Shown: piece by piece, positions 19,521 through 29,500 of the stretch
Layout of the letters: the number at the start of each line of letters is the position of its first letter
Position numbering within the stretch: position 1 is the first letter of the stretch
Virus record (IMG/VR): IMGVR_UViG_3300005577_000060
Coordinates: 1-38,467 of that record
Source: a virus
Length of the DNA stretch: 38,467 nucleotides
Direction: 5' to 3' (one strand)
Made by a program: the position numbers and the translations under genes
Notes under the pieces: model-generated
What the model was told of the DNA's origin: nothing
What the model saw: only the letters and a program-made list of their open reading frames with translations
Database searches by the model: none

Positions 19521-19554
19521 GGGAGTGCGGACAGGATAGTTCCGTGCTCCCTTT
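19521..19554 (+). terminator. Terminator of the rightward cassette
   Basis: GGGAGTGCGGA (19521-19531) pairs with TCCGTGCTCCC (19541-19551), followed by TTT. Two of the 11 pairs are G-U in plus-strand RNA but would be C-A mismatches in minus-strand RNA, so it serves the rightward transcript. The U-run is short. It separates this cassette from the leftward fibre gene that ends at 19556. Confidence 0.6.
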
Positions 19555-19555
19555 A

Positions 19556-21424
19556 CTATTCCGGCACCTTCTCAAACTCCGCCCACGATCCACTCAAATG
19601 CCGCTTCATGCGATAGCGATCTTTCCACTGAGCATCAAGAATCGCATTCTGTTTAGCTTCTCCTGATGGGAATGCTACTTTGCGCGTCTCAGGGACAACG
19701 ACTACAGCGTTCTTTACTGTAACTGTGATACGGGCTGAATCTCCCGCCTGTCCGGTCTTATTCCACGCCCGCACCCAGAGGGAGTGATTACCGTCGCTGA
19801 GCTTCACCGTATCTAACTTGAACTCGTAAGGTGCGGCCGTCACATGTCCTGAAGTGAGATCGTCAACCATGAGATAAACGTCTCCAACTTCAGAATTTGT
19901 AACAGTGGCGGTTACAGTGATTGTTCCTGAGACTGTTGCGCCATTAGTAGGCGAAGTAACAGTCACAATCGGAATCGAATTCACTGGAGGTTCAGTCGGC
20001 GTAGTTGGCGGCACGCTGACCACATTTCCAGCCTGCGCTGCGAGCATTGCATCCATGTCGCAGCCGGGGTCGGTACCGTCAGTCGCTTTCCCTTTGTACG
20101 GCGAATCAGCGGCGAGTTTGTAATCCGCGCCTAACTTGACCTCTGCCATTGTTGCCGGGAAGAAGTTGCCTAATGGATAACGTGCCGCATCCGCCCCCGC
20201 GATCACACTCCCGACCGCTTGCCATCCAATTGCGTATTTCTCAAATGCCGCGGTTCCTTCCCCGGCGTCACTTCTGATGCCGTACTCAGCTTTCCAGCCA
20301 AGGTTATTGTTGAACTTCAGGTTAACAGTGGGTGCGCCGTACATTTCGAACACTTGGCCGAATTTGATAATCCAGGTGTTATGTTCAATCTGTATATCTT
20401 CCCCGCTGTTTGGGCCTTGGAATGGCCGACGATCAACAATCCACAGGTTATGACGAAAGTAGTTTCGTTTGCCGATGGCGCTTACCTTTGGCAAATTCTC
20501 AATCATCAGCATGTTCAGTCCGGCTTCTGAAATCACCGTGTTGTACTGAAAGAGCAAGTCCTCCGTCACCGACCACGGCGCAGTCGAGTCCTGATTGTTG
20601 CACTTGATGACGATGCCGGAGCCTGCCTGCGAGTCGGTCCAGTTGTTCTCAAAGATGTTTCCTTCAACTATGGCCCGGCGTAGATTCTTCGTCTCAAAAA
20701 GATTCTTAATGGACCAGTCTCTTCCTGCGTAAGTCGGATGTCCAACTTTCCAACTAAGTGGTTTGAAACAATGCGAGCGGCGGATCTCGATATCGGATGG
20801 AATCAATCCTGCGATCTTTGGATCTGCCCCGCCGAACATGATGTTTTCCCCGGCTGCTTCAAAGTATCCATTGAGAATCCTGTACGGTCCCGGTCCTGCC
20901 CAACCACAGACCGCTTGGCTGTCTACGTCTGCACTGTGGATATCTGAGATGTAAGTGTTCAGGATGTCGGTGCTTGCCGAGTTCAACGCGACGCCGCGGA
21001 CGCTGGGCCGATCCGCGTGGCCGTGAATGAACATTCGATCCAAGGTTAGCGTGTGCGGAATGTCTTCGAGGACAGTTTGATCTCCATCGCCTAATGCGAG
21101 CAATGTGTGAATGTCACTGAGAGGATCGTGCGTCACTTCCAGACCGAGCAGCTTAATCTCCCGAGCTCGAGAAGCGGTCTTAATCGCTCTGTCACCCACT
21201 GGAGCAATCAACTTCGGCATCTTCCCCGCATCGTCAGGTGAGACACGTTTGTCAGGTGCAAGTTCGGATAATCTCGAGCTCTGCACCGTGAGCGGTTTGT
21301 CAGGCGGCAGAATAATCGGGCCAAGGAACGTTGCCCCTGCCTCAAGAGCGAGAATTGAGCCTGATGGGCATGTATCGACAACTGTTTGCGGATTCTGGCC
21401 AGCTCCGACGTTGATTTGAGCCAT
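19556..21424 (-). CDS. Beta-helix tail fibre/tailspike with Ig-like domain
   Basis: The 622-residue protein opens AQINVGAGQNPQTVVD, typical of secreted right-handed beta-helix proteins. About 450 residues of short repeated turns follow (IEIRRSHCFKPLSWKVGH, IVEGNIFENNWTDS, IQIEHNTWIIKFG). Residues about 485-575 form a bacterial Ig-like domain (VTSPTNGATVSGTITVTA), and the C-terminus is basic. In phages such proteins bind or degrade host surface sugars. The ATG at 21424 is preferred to a TTG 12 codons upstream. It is the last gene of the structural block. The style resembles exported bacterial proteins, so host origin is possible. Confidence 0.7.
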   Translation of the reverse strand: MAQINVGAGQNPQTVVDTCPSGSILALEAGATFLGPIILPPDKPLTVQSSRLSELAPDKRVSPDDAGKMPKLIAPVGDRAIKTASRAREIKLLGLEVTHDPLSDIHTLLALGDGDQTVLEDIPHTLTLDRMFIHGHADRPSVRGVALNSASTDILNTYISDIHSADVDSQAVCGWAGPGPYRILNGYFEAAGENIMFGGADPKIAGLIPSDIEIRRSHCFKPLSWKVGHPTYAGRDWSIKNLFETKNLRRAIVEGNIFENNWTDSQAGSGIVIKCNNQDSTAPWSVTEDLLFQYNTVISEAGLNMLMIENLPKVSAIGKRNYFRHNLWIVDRRPFQGPNSGEDIQIEHNTWIIKFGQVFEMYGAPTVNLKFNNNLGWKAEYGIRSDAGEGTAAFEKYAIGWQAVGSVIAGADAARYPLGNFFPATMAEVKLGADYKLAADSPYKGKATDGTDPGCDMDAMLAAQAGNVVSVPPTTPTEPPVNSIPIVTVTSPTNGATVSGTITVTATVTNSEVGDVYLMVDDLTSGHVTAAPYEFKLDTVKLSDGNHSLWVRAWNKTGQAGDSARITVTVKNAVVVVPETRKVAFPSGEAKQNAILDAQWKDRYRMKRHLSGSWAEFEKVPE

Positions 21425-21492
21425 AGGGGATTGTCCTTTCAGTGCTTCATTGTAACTCAAATCTTAGAGTTGCTGGCCGCTTTGATTTAGAT

Positions 21493-22542
21493 CTACTTCA
21501 CGTCTTGGAAAATGCCAATGCAATATGCGGCGCTGCTGTAGTAGAGAAATATGTAAACGTCCACGGCGTTGGCTGTCACTGTCTGCGTTGGCGCGATGCC
21601 AGCAGCAAACTTAAATGCACTACTCCATGTAACTGTATTTCCGCCGCCCGCACTCTGCACAATCATGGCAGTAAATATATAGCCATCGGTTGCGCCACCA
21701 CCCGGATTGCCAATGGTTGTATTTCCCGTCATTACATAACGGAAATTCATGCCCGATGACGCCCAGGGTGAGGGCACTCCACCAGGGAACGCAAAGGCGT
21801 TGGTTTCAGAGATAATGCTTGCAGGCGAAAACGAAGTATCACTTACAACCCTGATGACGCCAACGTTTTTACGGGCCAGCGCCGCATCTCCATACCCCAA
21901 GATCTTCGATGTATCCAACACGAAATGCTGCAATGATTCCGTCCTCGTGCTGCCCGAGTTGTGCTGTAAGTAAGAATCATCAAGGGTTGTTGAGTTGGTC
22001 TTCTGCGGAATACGATTCGTGGTAGTGTTAAGAGTTACACTGCCACCCCCGCCTAATTCAGTTTCAGTGCCAGTTGAATCTTTTCGGTAAACCTTGTGGT
22101 CGCTCTTCGCGTAAACTGCCACCTTGCCACTTATGGGAGTTGAGGGTGCGGCAATTTCGGGAACGGTGATTGCTCCATTGTCATCAACGGTGACTGCGGA
22201 AGCCTGTAGGGTTGCACCGCCCGTACCATCTGCGCGCAATAGAGCGTTATCAGTTGCGCCCGTTGTGCCTCCGATAGCACCGGAGCCTGCGGGTGTCTTA
22301 TAAGTGCCGTCTGCATGAAGAAACTTATTTGCTGCCGCGTCCCCGGCCGCTGGTGCGGGTGCTAATCCCTTTGTCCCGCCTGACCCCGAATCACCAATTA
22401 GTGCCGGGATGGCTTTAGTAAAGTTAGTAATCGTTACCTTGCGAGTTGCAGGCGTCCCGCCCGGATCGTTCACAGTCACAACCAGATCATCCGCAGTTGG
22501 CGCGGTATCTGCTGTCAATGCACTTATTTTCGTATTGGCCAT
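21493..22542 (-). CDS. Tail fibre or distal tail structural protein
   Basis: The 349-residue protein starts MANTKISALTADTAPTADDL, a common opening of phage fibre proteins. It has Gly/Ala/Thr-rich low-complexity segments (KTPAGSGAIGGTTGATDN) typical of trimeric fibre shafts and a compact C-terminal domain (VDVYIFLYYSSAAYC). It overlaps the stop of the tail-tip gene by one base. A receptor-binding role is likely from position. Confidence 0.7.
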   Translation of the reverse strand: MANTKISALTADTAPTADDLVVTVNDPGGTPATRKVTITNFTKAIPALIGDSGSGGTKGLAPAPAAGDAAANKFLHADGTYKTPAGSGAIGGTTGATDNALLRADGTGGATLQASAVTVDDNGAITVPEIAAPSTPISGKVAVYAKSDHKVYRKDSTGTETELGGGGSVTLNTTTNRIPQKTNSTTLDDSYLQHNSGSTRTESLQHFVLDTSKILGYGDAALARKNVGVIRVVSDTSFSPASIISETNAFAFPGGVPSPWASSGMNFRYVMTGNTTIGNPGGGATDGYIFTAMIVQSAGGGNTVTWSSAFKFAAGIAPTQTVTANAVDVYIFLYYSSAAYCIGIFQDVK

Positions 22543-25500
22543 CAGTGCTCCACTTCTATGACATCTGAGGATTCAGTCAAAAGTAAGAATCCATCCTCCG
22601 TTGCTAATCCGAACAACGATCCAAACCCGATGACGATTGATGCCGTTGGCTTAGTCGTATTACAGCCCCACTGATTACAAACTTCCAGCTCAACCGTATA
22701 TAGACCATCGGCAGAGGCTATGATTTCAAAGTTGGGCGAATCGGGAGTGATTGGCATTGGCTGCTCACTAACCGTAATACCAGCTCGCTTAATTAGTTTC
22801 GCGGTCCCAAATTGAGCGTAAATTGAGTCACCGAAAATCGCTCCACCGCGAATCGAAGTAATCCCCGCCGTCCCATCAGTTGATTGCACTAAGCCATCCG
22901 GAGGAAAGTCCGTCTCATTGAAAGCTATATCCGGTGGTGCCGATTTGAAATTAACCAGCGCACTCGGTAACGGAACTTCAGTCTGCAATACCGTGTCATC
23001 GAATTGCGTGGTCGAATACAGTCGACAGGTGAACGCAACTTCGAATCGAGAATTATAACTGACTTCCTCAATCCTCACCGGAACATTGCGCCACGCGCCT
23101 GAGTCATCCGAGAGACAGACCACATCTCCAACCTCCAGCAGGATCGCCTCACCCGCTGAACGCCATTTGAAGAAGAAGTCTCCGTCTCTCAGCTTTGCTA
23201 GATAGTTATTACACAACCTTACTGCCTGATTCCGATTATCCACGGCCATCAGGTCTATCTCTGCCGTGTTAACCTGTCCTGTCTCTTCCTGGTGTTTCTC
23301 ATCGTTTACAATGAGCGGCTTTTCACCGAAGTCAAAGATCGCCTCACGGTACTTCGTCTTGACTTGATTGATAGTCGATTGGCGACTACCTTCCGGCCAC
23401 TCAAAGGAACCGTCTAGATGCGTGGCTCGTGTTGTGTCCGCATAGGTGAGCGCTTTTTGCGCATCTGAATACATCACGCGGAGCGTTTCTTCCCCGGTCG
23501 TGTTTAGCTTGGGCGGATCGTCTGCGGTAGTTAGCGGGAGGGAGTTGATTGAAAACCCTGTCCCGTCATTATTCGCAACCAATAACATGGTTCCCGAGTT
23601 CGCTTCGACTGAAACAAACCAGTCAACCGAATCAGCGCCGACAGGAAGTGAGATAGTTGTTACGTCAATCTTCTGGCTTGCGGTGAGGGTGATTGCTGAG
23701 ATCGGGCTCAGATTTGTATTACCATTCGCGTTGCGATAAGCGTAGGCGACGAGGTAGGCTCCCGCCGCGAGTGCGCCGCTCGACGCGGTAACTGTTGGAT
23801 TAACCGCTGGATCAGCAATCTCAGCAAGGTGCTCCTCTTCAAGTGCAGGAGTGAAGTTCAGGACGCCGTACTTTGAGGTGATGAACAACTCGACGTCAAT
23901 TGCCGATCCTAATCCGCACTCGACGTACTCATTCAATCCGGGCTCAGCGTTGATTGCGTATTGCATTCGTCGCCCAAAGATTAATGCATCAGGGATGGCG
24001 GAGTTAGTGTCTGGGCCTTCCACGGTGAGAGAGATTTCATACCCGTCGATAATCACTGTCACAGTGTCGCCGATAGAAGGCGTACCGAGGATCGTTATTG
24101 TTCCTGTTGATGGAGTGGTAGGAGAGCCGCCTGTGAGTGTCGGCCCGGACACTGTTACGGATAATCCACCTGTCGCGCTGGCGTCAATTGTGATCGCGTC
24201 ACCATCGGCTGAGTAGCTGGCAGAGGCGATTGTCCGTACTTCTGAATGAAGTTTATGTGCGCCAATCAGCACCTTGCCTCGCAGTGGATCTGGCTCATTT
24301 AGAATGAATTCCAACGGCTTCCACGGGAACACATCACGAACGGGAATCGAGGTCGCTCCTGCGCTCACGTTCGCGCGGAGGTAGGAGTGATCAGCGGGAC
24401 GCTCGGAGTCAATCGCCAGTCGGCCCAACCAGTCCCAACGAAGAAACAATCGGCCGGCAGGAAATAGGGTGTCATAGAGAAAGTCTATCGCCTTTTTAGG
24501 CTCGCTGATGACGATATTGGAGGTATAGCGCTTACGATAAACCACCTTCAGCTCTAATGACGCAGAGCCGTCCTCAATCGAACCATCATCGAACTCGTAT
24601 ATAGCCTCCCGCAGATACACTCCTCCCGGTTTCTGTGGCGGTGAGAGAAAGTTGGCTCCGTCGTTATAGTGAAAACTTAGCCCACTGATTACGCCCGTTG
24701 ACTGGTAGCGCTTGTAATTAACTCCCGCCTTGCCCACCTCACTCGCAGGAAAGATCGCCCGCTCCGCATTAGTCACGTCTTTGATTGGCCCTAGACAGTA
24801 GGACGCCGTTCTAACTGTAGCCCGATCGGCAATGTGCGAAGCGGGTAAGTTGAGAATTGATGGATCAGTGATGATAAATCGCGCTTGGTCCACGGGATTA
24901 TCACCCCAGGAATTGAATCCGTCTCCACCTGTGCCATAGCCAGCAAACACACTGGAGACTGAAGCCGTGCCGTTATTCACGGTCCCAAAGGCAAGGCGCA
25001 TCTTCTGCCCTGCGATCATCGAAGAAATCTGCGGCGCCGCCTCCTCGGTAGCTATATCCGAGCCGTTACAGAAACCTGTGATGTAAGCAAGTCGTGAATG
25101 GAAAGAGTGATCGGGAAACACTGTGTCCGCAGTTTGTGTTCCTACCCCACCATATTCACCTAAGTGTTTAGTAACTCCGAGCGGTTGAGTAAAACCAACC
25201 GACTCATTTGTAATGTTCAGGAAATCGCGGATCGGCCCGCGGCAAGCAGCCACCTTAAAGTTAAGTGAGGTGCCGATGTCCCGAAACTGAAGCGTTAACA
25301 GGTTCATCTTCCAGCGTCCGAGAATGATCGGGATAGGCTTGCCGTACACCCCTCCATCGTGAATTGAGTCTCCGACCACCGTTACCTTGCGACTGATGCC
25401 GGGGAGGATATTAAGAACCTTCTTGAAAAAGCTCTCATTGCTCTTGTGGATGAAGCTGGATTCAATCTGGACAATGCGTAGACCTTGAAAGAATTCAGTA

Positions 25501-26168
25501 TTTGCGTATTCAGTACATTGACCAAATGACTTGTTACAGGTCTTTGCGGCTTGATAGGTAGGAGACTTTTGCGCCAGAGTTTCTGATCCGAGGCAATCCG
25601 GTCCCTTGAATGGCAAAGGGCAAGAGGGCTGAAAAGGTTTAGGCGGGATTTGCTGAACGGTTGTACCAAGGTCCTGAGTCGCCGAGACCTGGCCTGAGCT
25701 GCGATTGAAACTGTCAGGCTTATTCACCCGTCCTACATAGAGAATCATCGAATGCCCGAAACAACTTGCGCCACTTCCGCTCGGAGCGTTGCGAGGAATT
25801 ACTCTGACGATGAGCCTGTGGCCCTGGATTGTCTTACCAAACGCAACCGACTGTAAGACGAAGGCGGCTACGGTTCGATCTACGTTCGATAGACCAAGCG
25901 AGGCGTCGTCAAACTTCTTCCCAATGTACTTGTTGATCGAAGGGACGTTGAGCACTTGCCGCTCATATGTCACCGTATCGCCATCGAGGTCAAATGATAT
26001 GTTCTGGCCGGCCCAGCGCTTCACTGCATGGCGAGGATCGTAGGACAGATTCCCGCTCTCGGGCTCCGGGAAAGGTTCGTAATCCCACAAGTAGATCTCG
26101 AAGACATAGATCAACTTGCGCGAGCGCGAGCGTAGATGGTCTAAGAGGAAATCGGATACGTCAAACAT
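22542..26168 (-). CDS. Large tail-tip/baseplate hub protein
   Basis: The 1,208-residue protein begins MFDVSDFLLDHLRSRSRKL, with DGDTVTYERQVLNVPSIN near residue 60. This pattern is known from the tail-tip proteins of some siphophages. Middle regions contain a repeat-rich beta part (about 650-900) and the C-terminal third returns to hub-like sequence (VRLCNNYLAKLRDGDFFFKW, LEVGDVVCLSDDSG) before a fibronectin-like end. It follows the tape measure and one small tail gene, the usual place for the host-specificity hub. Family assignment is by order and pattern. Confidence 0.75.
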   Translation of the reverse strand: MFDVSDFLLDHLRSRSRKLIYVFEIYLWDYEPFPEPESGNLSYDPRHAVKRWAGQNISFDLDGDTVTYERQVLNVPSINKYIGKKFDDASLGLSNVDRTVAAFVLQSVAFGKTIQGHRLIVRVIPRNAPSGSGASCFGHSMILYVGRVNKPDSFNRSSGQVSATQDLGTTVQQIPPKPFQPSCPLPFKGPDCLGSETLAQKSPTYQAAKTCNKSFGQCTEYANTEFFQGLRIVQIESSFIHKSNESFFKKVLNILPGISRKVTVVGDSIHDGGVYGKPIPIILGRWKMNLLTLQFRDIGTSLNFKVAACRGPIRDFLNITNESVGFTQPLGVTKHLGEYGGVGTQTADTVFPDHSFHSRLAYITGFCNGSDIATEEAAPQISSMIAGQKMRLAFGTVNNGTASVSSVFAGYGTGGDGFNSWGDNPVDQARFIITDPSILNLPASHIADRATVRTASYCLGPIKDVTNAERAIFPASEVGKAGVNYKRYQSTGVISGLSFHYNDGANFLSPPQKPGGVYLREAIYEFDDGSIEDGSASLELKVVYRKRYTSNIVISEPKKAIDFLYDTLFPAGRLFLRWDWLGRLAIDSERPADHSYLRANVSAGATSIPVRDVFPWKPLEFILNEPDPLRGKVLIGAHKLHSEVRTIASASYSADGDAITIDASATGGLSVTVSGPTLTGGSPTTPSTGTITILGTPSIGDTVTVIIDGYEISLTVEGPDTNSAIPDALIFGRRMQYAINAEPGLNEYVECGLGSAIDVELFITSKYGVLNFTPALEEEHLAEIADPAVNPTVTASSGALAAGAYLVAYAYRNANGNTNLSPISAITLTASQKIDVTTISLPVGADSVDWFVSVEANSGTMLLVANNDGTGFSINSLPLTTADDPPKLNTTGEETLRVMYSDAQKALTYADTTRATHLDGSFEWPEGSRQSTINQVKTKYREAIFDFGEKPLIVNDEKHQEETGQVNTAEIDLMAVDNRNQAVRLCNNYLAKLRDGDFFFKWRSAGEAILLEVGDVVCLSDDSGAWRNVPVRIEEVSYNSRFEVAFTCRLYSTTQFDDTVLQTEVPLPSALVNFKSAPPDIAFNETDFPPDGLVQSTDGTAGITSIRGGAIFGDSIYAQFGTAKLIKRAGITVSEQPMPITPDSPNFEIIASADGLYTVELEVCNQWGCNTTKPTASIVIGFGSLFGLATEDGFLLLTESSDVIEVEH

Positions 26169-26170
26169 AA

Positions 26171-26578
26171 CTAACTTGGATATTTCCCAATTCGTACAGT
26201 TCGTTTTTGTATGAACTTAACGCCGTTTACATTACCGTGATCTCGATCAAAGCTGATGAAGCGACAGCCTGTAACCAGATTGCCCTCCTGAAAAGTCCAC
26301 GGATGATCACGAGGTTCGTAGAAATCGAAGGTCACATTTAGACCATGCGCGTCCCAGAACTGATCGAGGATATTCGCGTCTTCGTCTGACAGTCCGTCAT
26401 ACTCCAGCAGGTACTCTTGTAAAACATTATCGGCTGACGTGTTCGTGTCAATCCCGCCATCTTCAAAAGTGGAGATCAGAGTTATCGCGGCCCAGTCTTT
26501 TCGCACTTTAAGATACTTTAAATAGATCGGACCCGTGTCGTAACTCGCGCTATGTAAGGGTGTGGGATAAGTGGCCAT
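26171..26578 (-). CDS. Minor tail protein (distal tail/gpM-like)
   Basis: The product has 135 residues. It begins MATYPTPLHSASYDTGPI and contains DEDANILDQFWDAHGLN and FDFYEPRDHPW, a pattern of the gpM-type minor tail proteins that follow the tape measure. It joins the tape measure and hub genes with gaps of at most two bases. It ends with TAG. Confidence 0.7.
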   Translation of the reverse strand: MATYPTPLHSASYDTGPIYLKYLKVRKDWAAITLISTFEDGGIDTNTSADNVLQEYLLEYDGLSDEDANILDQFWDAHGLNVTFDFYEPRDHPWTFQEGNLVTGCRFISFDRDHGNVNGVKFIQKRTVRIGKYPS

Positions 26579-29500
26579 TAGATTACCTGATCATCCAGAT
26601 TGAATTGCCTAATCGGTCCACCATTGCGCCCGTCCTCCAGAATATGCGCCGTCACCGCTTGCGCAAATCGCGTACCGTCTGGCTGCACGACAACAACAAT
26701 TCGTATTGGCTGCGGCTGGTTTCTGTTCAGCGTTGTGGGATCTAATTGATTCGATCCTTGCCGCTCACTGCTGCCTGAACCCAAGCCAGTGTTCTTTGGC
26801 TTGAACAGATCTCCTGCGACTGCGCGCCCCGCTATCGCGGCAGCTCCGGCAATAGAACCCCAAAGTGCGGCTGAGGTGAAGTGGGCCGCAGATTCAGCCG
26901 GATTAAAGAAGAGAGTTGCAAATCCGAGCGCGAGTTCCTTGATAGCATTGACCGCCGCTTCCGCCGCTATCGAAGCGAGAGCCTGCGCGAGAATCTTCCG
27001 CATCACGGCTGGACCTGTCTCGCCCAACAAAACCCAATTCGAAACGGTCTGGCCTATCGCGTCCGCAAATTGTTGGAATGTATGAGTAAGGATTTCACCG
27101 AGCGGAACGATTGTATCTTCCAAAACACGCGCAAACTCCTTCAGATTGTCCAAATCAAGGCTGATTCGCCCGATCGGATCTGCTTCCTTCGCAGCCAGTC
27201 GCGCCTCTCTTAAGATTCGTTCTTTTTCTTTTTCAGAGCGTGTTAGTTCCGCCTCTTCCTCTGCGTGCAGTGACAGTTTCTTTGCGTTCGCCGCCGCAAG
27301 ATCATCTACGGCCTTTTGGTATTCCGCGCTAGTCTCTTTTCCCGCGACTTTTAACGTCGCCAAGCGGCTGGTGAGAATTCGGATCTGCGTATCGTTTGCC
27401 CGTTGATCTTCTTTTATTGATTCCCGTAATGTTTCATGTCGCATGGCTGCATCTGCTAAATCAAGCCGCAACTGAGCGTTAATGATTGCCTTACGGGACT
27501 CGAAGTGCAGGCGCATAAGGGTGATAACTTCATGGTCTATGTCCCGCTGGATATCAACAATTCGCCTTTCAACTTCTTCCAGTTCTCTCGCGTACTCCCG
27601 CGCGTTTTCAAGATCTTGTTGCCTGCCATCTTCAACGGCGCGATTGCCTTCGTCTTCAATGGTTACTCGCTGTGCGCGAAGAATCCTTAGCTGATTGTTT
27701 AATTCTGCTTCGGCTTTCAAGCGCTCGTTCACATTGACGATTGAACCCGCCGCCTTAAGTCTCGCTTCAGTAGCCGCGATCTCCTGATCGATGAGGTCTA
27801 GTCTGATTCGTAGAATCTCCCGTGCTGCGTCCTCTTCAGTCTTAACCCTGAGCCGTGCCTGTGCTTCAATCGCGGATATGGTGCGTTCGCCCGCAATGCG
27901 TTGCAGTTCCAGCGTGGTTTCAATCTCGCCAAGCTTGATTTCCCTTGTTCGCTGAGATGCCTCCTTATCACGCTGCAATCGTCGAGCTCGCTGCTCGTCT
28001 TCGAGTCGATCTGCTTCCTGATTGAGCTTTTGAATCTCGTTGTTGATGTCCTGTTGGTTTTGAATTGTGAGGAAGCCAATTCGTTTCTGCTGTTCTAAAG
28101 ACTCGCGCCGCGCATCGATCTTGGCCCGCTCAAGCTGTTCGATGATCGTGAGCCCATCCGTCTCTACGGTTGTGCCTCGTTGGATTTGAGCCTCGATCGT
28201 CTTGATCTGTCGGTCAAACTCACCTACCAGAATGTCAGTAGTATTCTTCTCCTCGTTCCTAAGGGAGTCCGCTCGCTCTTTTGCCGCCTTCGCCCGAATC
28301 TCACGCGCGGTTGTTGTGAAAAGTGATTCAGCGTCGAGTTGTTGTTGCTGAAGTTTTTGAACCTCTTCGCCGGACTTGCGAATGATGTCAACTTTTTCCG
28401 ACTCAGATATGTCAGTCCGACTCTGAGTGGTTTTAATCTGCTGTTCTTGGAGATCTAATTGCGCCTGAATGCGCGTCCTATCCGCTTCGAGTACCTTCTT
28501 ATTACTCGAGATGACGCTTTCCGCTTCCTGTTCGCGGTTGATGCGGCCACGCTCAAATAGTTCATTGAGCGCCTGCTTCTGCTCTGCGGCTGATCGTTTG
28601 ACTATTGCCGTGACGGCATCGGCAGCTTGGGCTGCGTCTCTTGCCGAACCTAACGGCGTAGTTGTGGGAAGCGCAATCGGAGTTTGAGCGGGAACGTTAA
28701 TCGACGGGATAGCCTGTGGATTAATGTCTTTGAATATCGTGGCCTGTTCGTTGGCTTCTTTAATCGCCTCCGCCAACGCTTTGTAGTCGCGGGTAAGAAA
28801 ACTAACGACAATCCCGAGCCCCTTCATTCCCTCTCCGACACTGCGCACGACTGGACCTGCAAGGTTGCTGAAAGCTTTGAGTAGCGGCCCCAGGTCGCGC
28901 ACCATATCCCCAGTGACGCGAATGATGTCAATGAAAGCGGGGATAAGTTCTTCGGCGGCTACCGCTCCAGCGGCACGGAGTTGGAAGTCGAGTAGGGCCA
29001 GCTCATCGTTGAACTTGTCGGCAGCGCGAGCGGCATCAGTAGAAATGAGAATTCCCATTTCACGGAAGCGGTTGATTGCACCATCAAGATCGCCGTTAGT
29101 CTCTTTGAGAATAGCGAGGATTTGCTTGCCGCCTCGAGCGCCAAATAGTTCAGCCGCCGCGTTGGTTTGTTCAAACCCTTCCGGCATGGCAGCGAGCGCG
29201 GCAAAGGCAGAGCGGAGCGCGCTCTCAGTATCGGAGGTCTCAATATTGAACTTGCGGAATAACTCTCCGGTCTTGCTTAGCGGATCTTGTGCATCGTCAA
29301 GCTTGCGTTGAAAAGCCACGACAGACTGCAAGACACTACCGCCAATTTCCCCTCCCGTCTTCTTTGCCTGAATCTCCAGTGCTGATAGCGTCTCAACAGC
29401 TAAGCCGGTCTGCTGCGCGAGGTCAAACATCCGCCCTTGGAACTCTGCCGCATTCTTTGTTAACTGGAAGATTTCACGAGCCGCAAAGGCTGCTCCAGCC

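Noticed and set aside
19129-19556. A permuted tmRNA
   Set aside because: The 5' half has a true D-arm and no tmRNA start pattern, and no tag-peptide frame is visible.
19383-19560. A normal-order tRNA interrupted by an intron
   Set aside because: No GTGAA, TTCGAAT or CGGGCGC lies downstream before the fibre gene; these parts lie upstream instead.
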